64,000 nucleotides of DNA from Burkholderiaceae bacterium (lineage in GTDB: Bacteria > Pseudomonadota > Gammaproteobacteria > Burkholderiales > Burkholderiaceae_B): NCBI GenBank assembly GCA_004322135.1, contig SCSG01000020.1, forward strand, positions 1 to 64,000. Direction: 5' to 3'. The notes under the pieces were generated by a model, which worked only from the letters and a program-made list of their open reading frames with translations, did not search any database and was not told the DNA's origin. Made by a program: the position numbers and the translations under genes. Positions 44,918 through 54,619 of this stretch are shown here, piece after piece. How positions within the stretch are numbered: position 1 is the first letter of the stretch; every line of letters starts with the position of its first letter.

Positions 44918-46336
44918 ATGAACACTGTTGCTGACATCAAATTCTCGGATTACAAAGTTGCCGATATTGCCCTGGCTGGCTGGGGACGTCGCGAAATTGC
45001 TATCGCCGAAACCGAAATGCCGGGCCTGATGGCTACGCGCGAAGAATACACTGCCGCCCAGCCCCTGAAGGGCGCCCGCATTGCGGGCAGCCTGCACATG
45101 ACGATCCAGACCGCCGTGCTGATTGAAACGCTGGTTGCTCTGGGCGCCCAGGTGCGCTGGGCATCGTGCAATATTTTTTCCACGCAGGATCACGCGGCTT
45201 CGGCCATTGCCGCTTCGGGCACGCCGGTTTTCGCCGTCAAGGGCGAGTCGCTGGAAGAGTACTGGGACTACGCCCACAAGATCTTCGAGTGGCCGAACGG
45301 CGAGCAGGCCAACATGATTCTTGACGACGGCGGTGATGCCACGCTGTTGCTGCATCTGGGCGCCAAGGCCGAGAAGGACGTCTCGGTTCTGGCCAAGCCC
45401 ACCAGCGAGGAAGAGCGTGTGTTGTTTGCCTCCATCAAGGCAACGCTGGCGCGCGACCCCAAGTGGTATTCGGTGCGTCTGGCACAAATCAAGGGTGTGA
45501 CCGAGGAAACCACCACGGGCGTACATCGTCTTTATCAGATGTCGCAGAAGGGCGAGCTTGCCTTCGCGGGCATCAATGTGAACGATTCGGTCACGAAATC
45601 CAAATTTGACAACCTGTATGGCTGCCGCGAGTCGCTGGTCGATGGCATCAAGCGCGCCACCGACGTCATGGTGGCCGGCAAGATCGCCGTTGTGTGCGGG
45701 TTTGGTGACGTGGGCAAGGGTTGCGCACAGGCTCTTGCCGCGTTGCGCGCGCAAGTCTGGGTAACCGAGATCGACCCGATCTGCGCGTTGCAGGCTTCGA
45801 TGGAAGGCTACCGTGTCGTCACCATGGAAGAAGCGGCAGACAAGGGTGACATTTTCGTGACGGCTACGGGCAATTACCACGTCATCCGGCGCGAGCATCT
45901 GGACCGCATGAAAGACCAGGCCATTGTTTGCAATATCGGACACTTCGACAGCGAGATTGATGTGGCTTCCGTTGAAAGCCTGCAATGGGAAGAAATCAAG
46001 CCGCAAGTCGACCACATTATTTACCCCGACGGCAAGCGCATCATTCTGTTGGCCAAGGGGCGCCTGGTGAACCTGGGCTGCGCCACGGGTCATCCTTCGT
46101 TCGTGATGTCGGCGTCGTTCACCAACCAGACCATTGCACAAATTGAGTTGTTCACGCATGGTGAAGCCTACGAGAAGGGCAAGGTATACGTATTGCCCAA
46201 GCACCTTGACGAAAAGGTGGCGCGTCTGCATCTGAAGAAACTTGGCGTGAATCTCAGCCAGTTGAGCAAGGCGCAGGCCGACTACATCAATGTGCCGGTG
46301 GACGGTCCTTACAAGCCCGACTACTACCGCTACTAA
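44918..46336 (+). CDS. ahcY: Adenosylhomocysteinase
   Basis: A 472-residue NAD-dependent enzyme that splits SAH to adenosine and homocysteine. Visible are [35 protein letters not shown], the NAD motif [22 protein letters not shown] and the C-terminal [10 protein letters not shown]. It is controlled by the SAH riboswitch. Most homologues end in PDHYRY; the His is Tyr here. Confidence 0.98.
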   Translation: MNTVADIKFSDYKVADIALAGWGRREIAIAETEMPGLMATREEYTAAQPLKGARIAGSLHMTIQTAVLIETLVALGAQVRWASCNIFSTQDHAASAIAASGTPVFAVKGESLEEYWDYAHKIFEWPNGEQANMILDDGGDATLLLHLGAKAEKDVSVLAKPTSEEERVLFASIKATLARDPKWYSVRLAQIKGVTEETTTGVHRLYQMSQKGELAFAGINVNDSVTKSKFDNLYGCRESLVDGIKRATDVMVAGKIAVVCGFGDVGKGCAQALAALRAQVWVTEIDPICALQASMEGYRVVTMEEAADKGDIFVTATGNYHVIRREHLDRMKDQAIVCNIGHFDSEIDVASVESLQWEEIKPQVDHIIYPDGKRIILLAKGRLVNLGCATGHPSFVMSASFTNQTIAQIELFTHGEAYEKGKVYVLPKHLDEKVARLHLKKLGVNLSQLSKAQADYINVPVDGPYKPDYYRY

Positions 46337-46359
46337 ACCATTTTTGTGCAGTGTCCGGT

Positions 46360-46390
46360 GCGGCAGCTGATAAAAATTTTCAGCTGCCGC
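46360..46390 (+). other. Strong hairpin between ahcY and the DUF360 gene
   Basis: An 11-bp perfect stem, GCGGCAGCTGA / TCAGCTGCCGC, with an A/T-only loop. No T run follows, so it is not a simple terminator. It may shield the ahcY mRNA end or partly block read-through. Confidence 0.55.
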
Positions 46391-46415
46391 CGGCGACTAC
46401 CGGGAGGGTAAGACC

Positions 46416-46751
46416 GTGGAACTTCTGCTTATCTGGATTCTTAACGCCGTTGCCCTGTTGATCGTGGCTTACATTTTGCCGGGCATCTCGGTAGCGTCAT
46501 TCTGGTCGGCGCTTATTGCCGCCCTGGTTCTTGGCCTGCTCAACACGCTGGTCAAGCCTATTCTCATTATCCTGACGCTGCCCATCACCATCGTCACGTT
46601 GGGACTGTTCCTGCTGGTGGTCAACGCGCTGGTGTTCTGGTTTGCCGGTTCCGTGCTTAAAGGCTTCCACGTCAATGGTTTTTGGTGGGCCATGCTGGGC
46701 GCGCTTATTTACAGCATTATTTCAGGGTTACTGTCCAGGGTGTTCTCGTAA
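46416..46751 (+). CDS. Phage holin family / DUF360 membrane protein
   Basis: A 111-residue protein with four hydrophobic segments (LLIWILNAVALLIVAYILPGISV ... LVLGLLNTLVKPILIILTLPITIVTLGLFLLVVNALVFWFAG). It belongs to the YvlD/DUF360 group that NCBI names phage holin family; no phage genes are nearby. GTG start with GGGAGGG seven bases upstream. It lies between ahcY and metF, ending exactly where metF begins. Confidence 0.88.
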   Translation: MELLLIWILNAVALLIVAYILPGISVASFWSALIAALVLGLLNTLVKPILIILTLPITIVTLGLFLLVVNALVFWFAGSVLKGFHVNGFWWAMLGALIYSIISGLLSRVFS

Positions 46752-47603
46752 ATGGTGCCAGGTTCTACATCAGCAAAGAAGACCATCAGTCTGGAGTTTT
46801 TTCCTCCGCGCGATATTGCTGCGCGCGAGAAACTGGTGCGTACGGCCAAGCAGTTGCTGGCCTTGCAGCCGGAATACGTCAGCGTTACGTTTGGTGCCGG
46901 CGGTTCGACGCGTTCGGGCACCATCGATACCGTGCACATCATGCAGAACCTCGGGCTGGAGGTCGCGCCACACCTGTCGTGCATTGGCGCTTCGCGCGCC
47001 ATGTTGCGCGAGGTTCTGGACACCTATCGGGAGAACGGTGTGCGGCGCATTGTGGCGTTGCGCGGCGACGTGCCGTCGGGCATGGGTGGCGACCAGGGTG
47101 AGTTGCATTACGCCAGCGAGCTGGTGCGTTTTATTCGCGAATACAGTGCGGGCTGGTTCCAGATAGAGGTTGCAGCCTACCCCGAAGTGCATCCGCAGGC
47201 TCACAGCACCGACGCCGACCTGGATCACTTTGTGGCCAAGATCGAGGCGGGGGCCGACAGCGCGATTACGCAGTATTTTTTCAATGCCGACGCGTATTTC
47301 AATTTTGTGGAACGCGTGCGCGCCAGGGGTGTGACCGTACCCATAGTGCCGGGCATCATGCCCATTACCAACCATTCTCAGCTGGTGCGTTTTTCAGAGA
47401 TGTGTGGCGCGGAAGTGCCGCGCTGGATTCGGCGCCGTTTGGGCGAATTCGGGGACGACAGGGCGTCCATCAAGGCGTTTGGCGTCGAGGTGATAGCGCG
47501 CATGTGCCAGAACCTGCTGGACCAGGGGGCGCCTGGCCTGCATTTCTATACGCTGAATAGCGCCGAATCGATCATGGCCATTTCGAAGTTGCTGGCGCGG
47601 TGA
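46752..47603 (+). CDS. metF: Methylenetetrahydrofolate reductase
   Basis: A 283-residue FAD enzyme making 5-methyl-THF for methionine synthesis. ISLEFFPPRD with the catalytic Glu, VTFGAGGSTRSGT, HLSCIGASR, LRGDVPSG and ITQYFFNADAYFNFVE are all present. It follows the DUF360 gene without a gap, as part of the riboswitch-controlled ahcY operon. Confidence 0.97.
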   Translation: MVPGSTSAKKTISLEFFPPRDIAAREKLVRTAKQLLALQPEYVSVTFGAGGSTRSGTIDTVHIMQNLGLEVAPHLSCIGASRAMLREVLDTYRENGVRRIVALRGDVPSGMGGDQGELHYASELVRFIREYSAGWFQIEVAAYPEVHPQAHSTDADLDHFVAKIEAGADSAITQYFFNADAYFNFVERVRARGVTVPIVPGIMPITNHSQLVRFSEMCGAEVPRWIRRRLGEFGDDRASIKAFGVEVIARMCQNLLDQGAPGLHFYTLNSAESIMAISKLLAR

Positions 47604-47629
47604 TCGTCTGGTGCGCGCGCCGTGCTGCC

Positions 47630-47651
47630 GTGGCTACGCAAGCCGCTTTTT
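47630..47651 (+). terminator. Terminator after metF
   Basis: Stem GTGGCT / AGCCGC (one G-T pair), loop ACGCA, then five T, 27 bases past the metF stop. It closes the ahcY-metF transcript. Confidence 0.7.
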
Positions 47652-47750
47652 AAGTACGTGAGCAGCGCGGACGAGCTTCGGCTTGGACAGACGCCGGCTC
47701 AGAGAGACGCCGGTGCAGGCAGACGTTGGCGCAGACGGGCCCTTTGTTTT

Positions 47751-48380
47751 TCAGGCAAGCTTCGGTGCGGGCACGGCCCAGCCCTTGTCCGTGAGGATGG
47801 AATCCAGCTTCACGTCGTGCGCGGCGGGTGTGTGGTCTTGTCCGCTCAGGTCGCCGCAAGCCCAGGCGATGCCTATGCTGGTGAAGGCGTGGGACTTTGC
47901 CTTCAGGGCGGCCAGTGTACGGTCGTAATACCCTTTGCCATAGCCAATGCGATCGCCATGGCGCGTGTAGCCCAACGTGGGCACAAGGATGATGTCGGGC
48001 AGCGGGGCGGCAAGGCCTACGGGTTCTTCAAAACCGTAAGGGCTTGTCTGCATGGCGGTGCCGGGGGTCCATATGCGAAACTGCAGGGGGCTGTCGGCAG
48101 CGCTGATTACCGGCAGTGAAACGCTTATGCCGTCTTCCACCCACTGAGCCAGCAACGGTTGCAATTCGGGTTCGCTTTCCATTGACCAGAATGCCGCAAC
48201 ATTTGTTGGCGTGGGGCGGCCTGCAGCCTGCAGTGCCGCACGCGTCGTTGCCAGCCACGTGTACAGCCTGCCGCGAATCAGCAGCGCGCCGCGGCGGGTG
48301 TCGTGAGGACTCTGGGCCTTGCGAAGTTCTTTCAGGCGCGTGCGTAAAGCGGCGGCGTTATTCTCTATACTGTCGTTCAT
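47751..48380 (-). CDS. 5-formyltetrahydrofolate cyclo-ligase
   Basis: A 209-residue enzyme that converts 5-formyl-THF to 5,10-methenyl-THF using ATP. The C-terminal motif LGYTRHGDRIGYGKGYYDRTLA is diagnostic. It is convergent with metF and divergent from slt with only 28 bases between the start codons, so the two promoters must overlap the opposite genes. Confidence 0.95.
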   Translation of the reverse strand: MNDSIENNAAALRTRLKELRKAQSPHDTRRGALLIRGRLYTWLATTRAALQAAGRPTPTNVAAFWSMESEPELQPLLAQWVEDGISVSLPVISAADSPLQFRIWTPGTAMQTSPYGFEEPVGLAAPLPDIILVPTLGYTRHGDRIGYGKGYYDRTLAALKAKSHAFTSIGIAWACGDLSGQDHTPAAHDVKLDSILTDKGWAVPAPKLA

Positions 48381-48408
48381 GGTCGATATCTAGCGGAAGC
48401 CAGGCACA

Positions 48409-50559
48409 ATGTTAATGAAGCAGAGTCAACGTTATCAGAAAATCCGGAATCTTTCCCGCCGGGGATTTGGCTTGGCGCGATATGTTGGTCTGTGGCTGCT
48501 GCTGTCGGTAGGGCTGGTGGGGTGTGCGGGCGCTCAGGCTCCGACGTCCGGGACCGACGCGGCTTCAATAGCGGAACACGAAGCGGAAGATCCGGTACCT
48601 GCGAAGACCCCCGAGGATGACCCACGGCTGCATCTTCCCTCTGCCCTGCCGCCGCAAGCGCGGCATGGCGTCTTTCCACCGTCGACGCCGCAGGCGCTGC
48701 AGGCGCTTGCCAGTGCGCGCGAGGCCATGCAAAAGAAACAGTGGTCGCGTCTGGCCAGCCTGGCGCCGCAAGCCCAGACTGACCCCCTGCTTGGTTCGTA
48801 TGTTCAGTACTGGCTGCTGCGTCAGCAGCTTCAGGACTCTACAGCGCCCATACCCACGGCGTCGTTGCAGCAGTTCATGAAGGCTACGCAAGATGACTAT
48901 CTGGCCGATCGCATCAAGGCTGACTGGATCGTCGCCGCCATGCGCACGGGCGACTACGCCACGATAAACCGGCTGGGGCCGGTTATAAGCCCCAGCGCCC
49001 AGGTTGATTGCGCGCTGTTGATGGCAGAGCACATGACGGGCACAGTTGTCACCGCGGATCAGGTCATGACCGCGTTTGAGCCGGTGAGCACGTGCTGGAC
49101 CCTGCTTGGCGAGATGGTGGATCGAAATGTGGTGGGCTGGAACAATCTGGAGCCATTGCTGCGGGCGACGCTGGAAACGTCCAAGACGGGCAATGCCAGA
49201 CGTATTGCCTCGCTTATGTTTACGACCGATGAAATGGCGTCGTATAACGCGTTAATGAAATCGCCCGACAAGTGGTTGGCTACACAGCAGCGGCCCACGA
49301 CGCGTCCGCAAATCGAACTGGTAACCCTGGCGTTGTCACGCATGGCACGTGACGACAACCGCGTTGCCGCGGCGGCGTATGTGAAAAGCGTCTGGTCGGC
49401 TTCCATGCCCAAATCCAATATGCAATGGGTATGGGGGCAGTTTGGTCTGGTGGCTGCCCTGAACGTCGATTCGGACGCCTCCGGGTGGTATCGCCGCTCA
49501 GGCAATGTTCCCATGACCGACTACAACCATGCCTGGCAGGTGCGCGCCGAATTGCGCCAGCCTAAGATCGACTGGGGTTGGGTGGCCAAGGCCATCGAGA
49601 AAATGACCGCCCGTCAGCAGGCTGAACCTGTGTGGGTGTATTGGCATGGCCGCGCCATGGAGGCGCAGGGTCACGCCGAGGCCGCCAAAAAGCATTTTGA
49701 ATCCATTGCCGGTGTGTACGGCTTTTACGGACAGCTGGCGAACGAAGAACTCCATCGCCGCATTCCGATTCCACGGGAACCCAAGGCGGTGACCAAGGCT
49801 GAATTGGCTCGGGCACGCTCGAACGAGGGGCTGCAGCGTGCGGTGCGCCTGTTTGATCTGGGCTGGCGGTCCGAGGCTGTGCCCGAGTGGAACTTCAGCC
49901 TGCGCGGCATGGATGACCGCCAGTTGCTGGCAGCGGCCGAATACGCCAAATCGGAACAGATTTATGACCGCGTCGTGAACACGTCGTTGAAAACCCGGGA
50001 CGAAATCGATTTTCGCCAGCGCTTCATTGCTCCTTTCGAAGGTCGCGTTGCCGAGAAGGCCAAGCAGATTGATCTGGACCCTGCCTGGGTGTACGGGCTT
50101 ATCCGGCAGGAATCGCGTTTCATTACCAACGCGCGCTCTCATGTGGGGGCATCGGGACTTATGCAGCTTATGCCCGCTACGGCGCGCTGGGTGGCGCGCA
50201 AGCTGGGCATGAAGAATTTCTCGCCCTCGTCGGTCAACGATTTCGACACGAACACGGTATTGGGCACCAACTACCTGAGCATGGTGCTCAACAAGCTGGA
50301 CGGCTCGCAAGTGCTGGCCACCGCGGGCTATAACGCAGGGCCGCGGCGGTCGGTGCAGTGGCGCGCCAAGCTTGGTGGTCCGGTGGAAGGCGCCATTTTT
50401 GCCGAGACCATTCCGTTTACCGAAACCCGTCTTTACGTCAAGCACGTGATGTCCAACGCGGTGTACTACGCTATTTTGTTCAGCGGCAAGCCGCAGTCGC
50501 TCAAGGCGCGCCTGGGCACGATCACACCCGAACCCACGACAAACGTGGCGTTGCCTTAG
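48409..50559 (+). CDS. slt: Soluble-type lytic murein transglycosylase (lipoprotein)
   Basis: A 716-residue muramidase-like enzyme. The N-terminus ends in a lipobox ([12 protein letters not shown]), so it is probably an outer-membrane lipoprotein. A long alpha-superhelical U domain is followed by the catalytic SLT domain: [30 protein letters not shown] with the catalytic Glu, and [11 protein letters not shown]. The start may be the ATG at 48409 or 48415. Confidence 0.95.
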   Translation: MLMKQSQRYQKIRNLSRRGFGLARYVGLWLLLSVGLVGCAGAQAPTSGTDAASIAEHEAEDPVPAKTPEDDPRLHLPSALPPQARHGVFPPSTPQALQALASAREAMQKKQWSRLASLAPQAQTDPLLGSYVQYWLLRQQLQDSTAPIPTASLQQFMKATQDDYLADRIKADWIVAAMRTGDYATINRLGPVISPSAQVDCALLMAEHMTGTVVTADQVMTAFEPVSTCWTLLGEMVDRNVVGWNNLEPLLRATLETSKTGNARRIASLMFTTDEMASYNALMKSPDKWLATQQRPTTRPQIELVTLALSRMARDDNRVAAAAYVKSVWSASMPKSNMQWVWGQFGLVAALNVDSDASGWYRRSGNVPMTDYNHAWQVRAELRQPKIDWGWVAKAIEKMTARQQAEPVWVYWHGRAMEAQGHAEAAKKHFESIAGVYGFYGQLANEELHRRIPIPREPKAVTKAELARARSNEGLQRAVRLFDLGWRSEAVPEWNFSLRGMDDRQLLAAAEYAKSEQIYDRVVNTSLKTRDEIDFRQRFIAPFEGRVAEKAKQIDLDPAWVYGLIRQESRFITNARSHVGASGLMQLMPATARWVARKLGMKNFSPSSVNDFDTNTVLGTNYLSMVLNKLDGSQVLATAGYNAGPRRSVQWRAKLGGPVEGAIFAETIPFTETRLYVKHVMSNAVYYAILFSGKPQSLKARLGTITPEPTTNVALP

Positions 50560-50576
50560 TGCCGGGGAGGAACGAC

Positions 50577-51710
50577 GTGGTCAAGCCCGGCGCGGCAGCC
50601 GATGCCGCCACCACTGGCCTGGAAGTTTACGTGGTGGGGGGCGCGGTGCGTGATGATCTGTTGGGCTTGCCGGCGGGTGATCGCGACTGGGTGGTGGTGG
50701 GCGCCACGCCCGAGGCCATGGCGCGGCGCGGTTTTATTCCCGTGGGCGGCGATTTTCCGGTCTTCCTGCACCCGCAAACCAAAGAAGAATATGCATTGGC
50801 CCGCACCGAGCGCAAGTCTGGGCGCGGTTATAAAGGGTTCACGTTCTACACCGGCACGGACGTTACGCTGGAACAGGATCTGGGGCGACGCGATCTTACG
50901 GTTAATGCCATTGCGCGCGCGCCTGATGGGCGCCTGATCGATCCGCTTGATGGCCAGGCCGACGTACGGGCCAGGGTCCTGCGCCATGTGGGCAACGCCT
51001 TTACGGAAGATCCGGTACGTCTGTTGCGGCTGGCCCGCTTCGCTGCGCGCTTCCACGATTTTTCCATTGCGCCTGAAACCATGACGCTGGCGCGCCACCT
51101 GGTCGCGAACGGAGAGGTGGATGCGCTGGTGCCCGAGCGCGTCTGGCGCGAGGTGGCGAAGGGGTTGAGTGCCGCGCGGCCCGGACGCATGTTCGATGTG
51201 CTGTGCGATACGGGCGCACTGGAGCGTGTGATGCCTGGGCTGGTGTTCAACGATGACGTCGCGCGGCATCTGGCCTGTGGCGCGCAGCGCGAGCTTGGGC
51301 TGGCGGCGCGTTTTGCGTTGTTGTGTGTGGTATCGCCACAGCCTGAACATGTGGCGCGGCATGTGCGCGCACCCACCGAGTGTATCGATTATGCACGGCT
51401 GCTGCCGCTTGTGGTGGCGGCCCTTAATGCCGCGGCCGGGGTAAGTTCTGCAACCGACGCATTACCGGCCAAGGCATGGCTGGAGCTGATCGAGCGCTGC
51501 GATGGGCTGCGCAAACCGGATCGATTTCTGGATTTGATCGGTGCCGCGCAATGCATGCTGGACGGCGTGGACGTTCAGGCATGGCGCGCGCGCCTTCACG
51601 CCGTGCGCAGCATTGATGCGGGCGCCATAGCCAAAGCGCAGCACGGGCAGCCGGAGCGAATCAAAGAGGCGCTGCACGAAGCGCGTCTGCAGGCATTGCT
51701 GGATAGTTGA
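50577..51710 (+). CDS. cca: CCA tRNA nucleotidyltransferase
   Basis: A 377-residue class II nucleotidyltransferase that builds the tRNA CCA end. [26 protein letters not shown] with the catalytic Asp pair, [10 protein letters not shown] and [16 protein letters not shown] are present. The HD phosphohydrolase domain of E. coli Cca is not seen; I recall a short form of this kind in Bordetella. It starts with GTG behind GGGGAGG. The C-terminal codons are duplicated downstream. Confidence 0.96.
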   Translation: MVKPGAAADAATTGLEVYVVGGAVRDDLLGLPAGDRDWVVVGATPEAMARRGFIPVGGDFPVFLHPQTKEEYALARTERKSGRGYKGFTFYTGTDVTLEQDLGRRDLTVNAIARAPDGRLIDPLDGQADVRARVLRHVGNAFTEDPVRLLRLARFAARFHDFSIAPETMTLARHLVANGEVDALVPERVWREVAKGLSAARPGRMFDVLCDTGALERVMPGLVFNDDVARHLACGAQRELGLAARFALLCVVSPQPEHVARHVRAPTECIDYARLLPLVVAALNAAAGVSSATDALPAKAWLELIERCDGLRKPDRFLDLIGAAQCMLDGVDVQAWRARLHAVRSIDAGAIAKAQHGQPERIKEALHEARLQALLDS

Positions 51711-51896
51711 ACGCTGCTTCGCCCTTTCACTTCACCGCCTATTTCGTGCCGCACTTCGAGCCCCACTTCGAGCCCCACTTCATGCTGTACGAGACACGTC
51801 TGCGAGAACTGTTGAATAGTTGAGCATTGCTTCGCCGCTCGCTTCACCTTTCACTTCACCCGCCATTTCGCGCTGCACTTCAAGCCCCACTTCATG
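51672..51896. repeat. Diverged tandem duplication of the cca 3' end
   Basis: Unit 1 (51672-51784) begins inside cca and unit 2 (51785-51896) follows directly. Unit 2 still encodes YETRLRELLNS-stop, matching [11 protein letters not shown]-stop at the true end of cca, and the following non-coding bases also align (TAGTTGA-C/G-GC..TGCTTCGCC). Both units hold CACTTC-rich short repeats. A third partial start (CTGCAC) lies at 51896-51902. Confidence 0.75.
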
Positions 51897-51910
51897 CTGC
51901 ACATCACGCC

Positions 51911-52849
51911 TCACTTCGCCTTTTGTTGTGCCGCCATCAGGGTTTGCTGAATCCAGTCGTGGCCGGTGACGAAGATGATGCCTACGCTTACGAGCGCGGC
52001 GCCAATAATGAAGCTGGAGTCCAGTGGCTCGTGCAGCAGCCAGACGCCGAAGACAATGCCGAAAAGAGGCGTCATGAATGAGAACACCCCCAGCCGCGAG
52101 GCCAGGTAATTGCGCAGCAGCCAGAACCACGTGAGGTAGGTGGCGAACGCGACAATTATGCCCTGGAACAGCACACTGGCCCATGCCTGCGCCGTGGGGT
52201 TGACCGCCGTCTGGCCCAGAACAAAGGTTGCCACGATCAGCACGACGAAGGCGGCGACGAGTTGATAGAACAGTGTCTTGGTGGCCGACGTGTCTGAAAG
52301 GCGCGTGCAGCGGATGATGACCGTCGTGGCGCCCCAGCATGCGCCGGCCAGCAGTCCCAGAAAATCGCCCAGCAGGATGTTGGGCGCTTCCCGGGTGGCT
52401 TCGCGCGTGTCGGGTCCGAAGAAGGCGGCGACGACGCCGATGAATGCAAGCCCGATGCCGCCCCATTGCAATAGCGAAAGCTTTTCTTCGGGTAGCTTCA
52501 GGTGCAATCCAATGGCGGCAAAGAAGGGCGCGGTGTAAAGGAAAACCGCCATGTGCGAGGCCGTTGTGTAGCGCATGCCTTCGCCCATGAACAGGAACTC
52601 CAGGGCAAACAGCACGCCGATGAGCAGCCCTGGACGCCACGTGCCGTCCTTGATCGCCAGGGGCTCGCGCCGCCACACCATGAGAAGCCCAACCAGTACG
52701 GCGGCAATGCCCGAGCGCAAGCCAATTTGCAGCACGGGCGATATATCGAAGGCCACGGCCTTGATGGCAATCTGTTGAAACCCCCAGATCAAGCAAAGAA
52801 CGGTCATGAGGCCCACTGCCTGACCGTTGATGGCTTTGCGTTCACTCAT
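51911..52849 (-). CDS. EamA-family (DMT) transporter
   Basis: A 312-residue membrane protein with about ten hydrophobic helices in two EamA repeats (MTVLCLIWGFQQIAIKAVAF ... GLLAGACWGATTVIIRC). It is probably an exporter of small metabolites; the substrate is unknown. GGAG lies six bases before the ATG. Confidence 0.92.
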   Translation of the reverse strand: MSERKAINGQAVGLMTVLCLIWGFQQIAIKAVAFDISPVLQIGLRSGIAAVLVGLLMVWRREPLAIKDGTWRPGLLIGVLFALEFLFMGEGMRYTTASHMAVFLYTAPFFAAIGLHLKLPEEKLSLLQWGGIGLAFIGVVAAFFGPDTREATREAPNILLGDFLGLLAGACWGATTVIIRCTRLSDTSATKTLFYQLVAAFVVLIVATFVLGQTAVNPTAQAWASVLFQGIIVAFATYLTWFWLLRNYLASRLGVFSFMTPLFGIVFGVWLLHEPLDSSFIIGAALVSVGIIFVTGHDWIQQTLMAAQQKAK

Positions 52850-52888
52850 GATTTCTCCGGAGGTAATACTTTGTTGTAATGTTCGATC

Positions 52889-54283
52889 TTAGTACGAATC
52901 GCGTGGTTCCAGCCTGTGGCGGCGGTCGCCGCTGGCGAACCCCAGCAGCGGGCCGTCCAGGTTCTTGCCCACGGCCAGTACTTTGAACAGTTCGCCCATT
53001 TCCGCTTCCGACATCAGCTTTTGAACTGCGGATACCGACTGGCTGTAATGGTGTGTGTCGTTTGGGTCGAGGTTGGTGAGCAGGTGCGCGAGGCCGACAT
53101 TCATGAGGAAGCGTGCCTGAGAGGTATAACCCAGCACGTCCAGCCCCCCTTCCAGCGCGGCGTCCGCCATGGCGGTGAAGTCGACGTGCGCGGTGATGTC
53201 CTGCAGGCCCGGGTAGATAAGCGGCTGATCGTGGCCGTGATGGCGAAAGTGGCACATCAGCGTGCCACTGGAGCGCTGCGGGTGGTAGTACTCGTGCCGC
53301 GGGAAGCCGTAATCGATGAGCAGGGCTGCACCCTTTGTCAGCCACGATCCCATTTGCCGCACCCAGGCCTCGGCCTGCGTATTGATTTCGGATTGATATT
53401 CGGGCAGGGGCGGCATGCGTTCGGCAACGGCTTTTGCGATGTGCGGCCGTGCGGGCCGTTCGGCCAGCAGGAACGGCGTGTCGTTCTGGGGAGAGTCACC
53501 GTCTTGTGTAGGCAGTTGTCCCAGGCTGGCCTGTACGCCGCCCGCATGGCGGTGCCGAAGGCTGATGTCGCTTTCGTGCGCGTAGCTGTGTCCAAGGGTG
53601 ACGCCCAGCTCCAGGACGTGGCCGGTATCGTCCCAGCGAAATAGCGAAACTGGCATGGCGTCGAGCACTTCGTTGGCCAGCACGCAGCCGGTGAAGTGCG
53701 CAGGGAGGCTGTCGAGCCAGGTGACAGCCGCGCCTGACGCGGCCAGGCGTTGCTGCTGCCGGGCGTGCAAGTCGGCCGACACTTCCATTATCTGGTAGGT
53801 GGGTTCAATGCCAAGTTCGCGGAGCGCGGGGATGAGTGAAGCGGCCAATGCACCGGATCCGGCGCCGAATTCCAGTACGTTGGTCGAGCCGCAGGCTTTC
53901 AGGATTTGCGCAACCTGCCGGGCAAGGACCTGGCCAAAGATCGGGGTCAGTTCGGGCGCGGTAGTGAAGTCGCCCACGGAGGTTTGGCGAACACCAGGAC
54001 TTGTACCGGGATCGGCAGCTGCCGCGTTGGCGGATTGTGGCGGGGCTGCGGCGGCCGTGGTGCCTGGGTTTACCGGCTGCCCGCCAAACTTGGTGTTGCC
54101 TGCCGCATAGTAGCCCAGCCCCGGCGCGTACAGGGCCAGGTTCATCCATTGTTCGAACAGCATGAAGCCCCATGGAGCGTGTTCTATCTGTTCGACGAGG
54201 TAGCGTTCGACGGCCTGCGTGTGCGCGGCCGATTCGGGGTCCAGCGCCGGCAGGCCGGTTGGGATGGTTGTGTGGAAAGACAT
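52889..54283 (-). CDS. SAM-dependent methyltransferase, MidA/NDUFAF7 (COG1565) family
   Basis: About 464 residues. The family motifs are WGFMLFEQWMNLALYAPGLGYYAAG, VGDFTTAPELTPIFGQVLARQV, LEFGAGSGALAASL (SAM site) and LANEVLDAMPV. The mitochondrial homologue methylates an Arg in complex I; the bacterial role is not established. An Ala/Pro-rich insert (about residues 70-95) separates the first two motifs. The start at 54283 (MSFHTT) is preferred over longer frames whose N-termini look non-coding. Confidence 0.9.
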   Translation of the reverse strand: MSFHTTIPTGLPALDPESAAHTQAVERYLVEQIEHAPWGFMLFEQWMNLALYAPGLGYYAAGNTKFGGQPVNPGTTAAAAPPQSANAAAADPGTSPGVRQTSVGDFTTAPELTPIFGQVLARQVAQILKACGSTNVLEFGAGSGALAASLIPALRELGIEPTYQIMEVSADLHARQQQRLAASGAAVTWLDSLPAHFTGCVLANEVLDAMPVSLFRWDDTGHVLELGVTLGHSYAHESDISLRHRHAGGVQASLGQLPTQDGDSPQNDTPFLLAERPARPHIAKAVAERMPPLPEYQSEINTQAEAWVRQMGSWLTKGAALLIDYGFPRHEYYHPQRSSGTLMCHFRHHGHDQPLIYPGLQDITAHVDFTAMADAALEGGLDVLGYTSQARFLMNVGLAHLLTNLDPNDTHHYSQSVSAVQKLMSEAEMGELFKVLAVGKNLDGPLLGFASGDRRHRLEPRDSY

Positions 54284-54367
54284 GGATGATGTGTATGGCG
54301 CGTGTGTGCATGGAGGCCGTGTGCATCCATGCGTGTCAGCGCATAGTTTATCAACCTTAGTGTCATC

Positions 54368-54393
54368 TCCGGCTAATTCGGATTTAAGTGCTC
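54368..54393. repeat. Dispersed motif copy 2
   Basis: TCCGGCTAATT, CGGA, then TTTAAGTGCTC. It matches the motif at 26641 apart from the spacer. It lies upstream of the MidA-type gene on its own side. Confidence 0.45.
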
Positions 54394-54412
54394 CAGCCAA
54401 TCAGACACAACA

Positions 54413-54589
54413 CTATTCCGAATCGGTGTCCTTGCCGCGTTTTAGTGCGTAAAGCCAATAGCACATGGAAAAGAACGTTGCCAAAAGCACTGCCACGATG
54501 ATGCCGACCAGAAGGCTTCCGAACACGATCCACAACGGTATGGTGAGGATGGCGATCAGGAAAAGCGGCTTGCTGGCGAGTTGCTTCAT
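54413..54589 (-). CDS. Small membrane protein (58 residues)
   Basis: A clear minus-strand gene beginning MKQLASKPLFLIAILTIPLW, continuing through a second hydrophobic stretch (GSLLVGIIVAVLLATFF) and ending in a charged tail (ALKRGKDTDSE). Two membrane helices are predicted by eye. It starts 31 bases after the wrbA stop in the same direction, so it probably belongs to the pirin-wrbA operon. Family not recognised. Confidence 0.7.
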   Translation of the reverse strand: MKQLASKPLFLIAILTIPLWIVFGSLLVGIIVAVLLATFFSMCYWLYALKRGKDTDSE

Positions 54590-54619
54590 CGTGGCGAGTG
54601 GCGTTCTGGCATGCGGTGC

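Noticed and set aside
46416-46751. Phage holin label as a sign of a prophage
   Set aside because: The name is only a family label. There are no integrase, capsid or lysis genes, and the gene lies inside a methyl-cycle operon.
47604-47750. Possible 6S RNA beside the 5-formyl-THF cyclo-ligase gene
   Set aside because: The 6S gene often neighbours this enzyme, but the expected long hairpin with a central bubble and its conserved ends were not seen; only the metF terminator is clear. Upstream of the gene only 28 bases are free.
51720-51915. Short CACTTC-type repeats resembling a CRISPR or minisatellite
   Set aside because: Units are short and irregular, with no spacers of constant length and no cas genes. 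They are explained by the diverged cca tail duplication.
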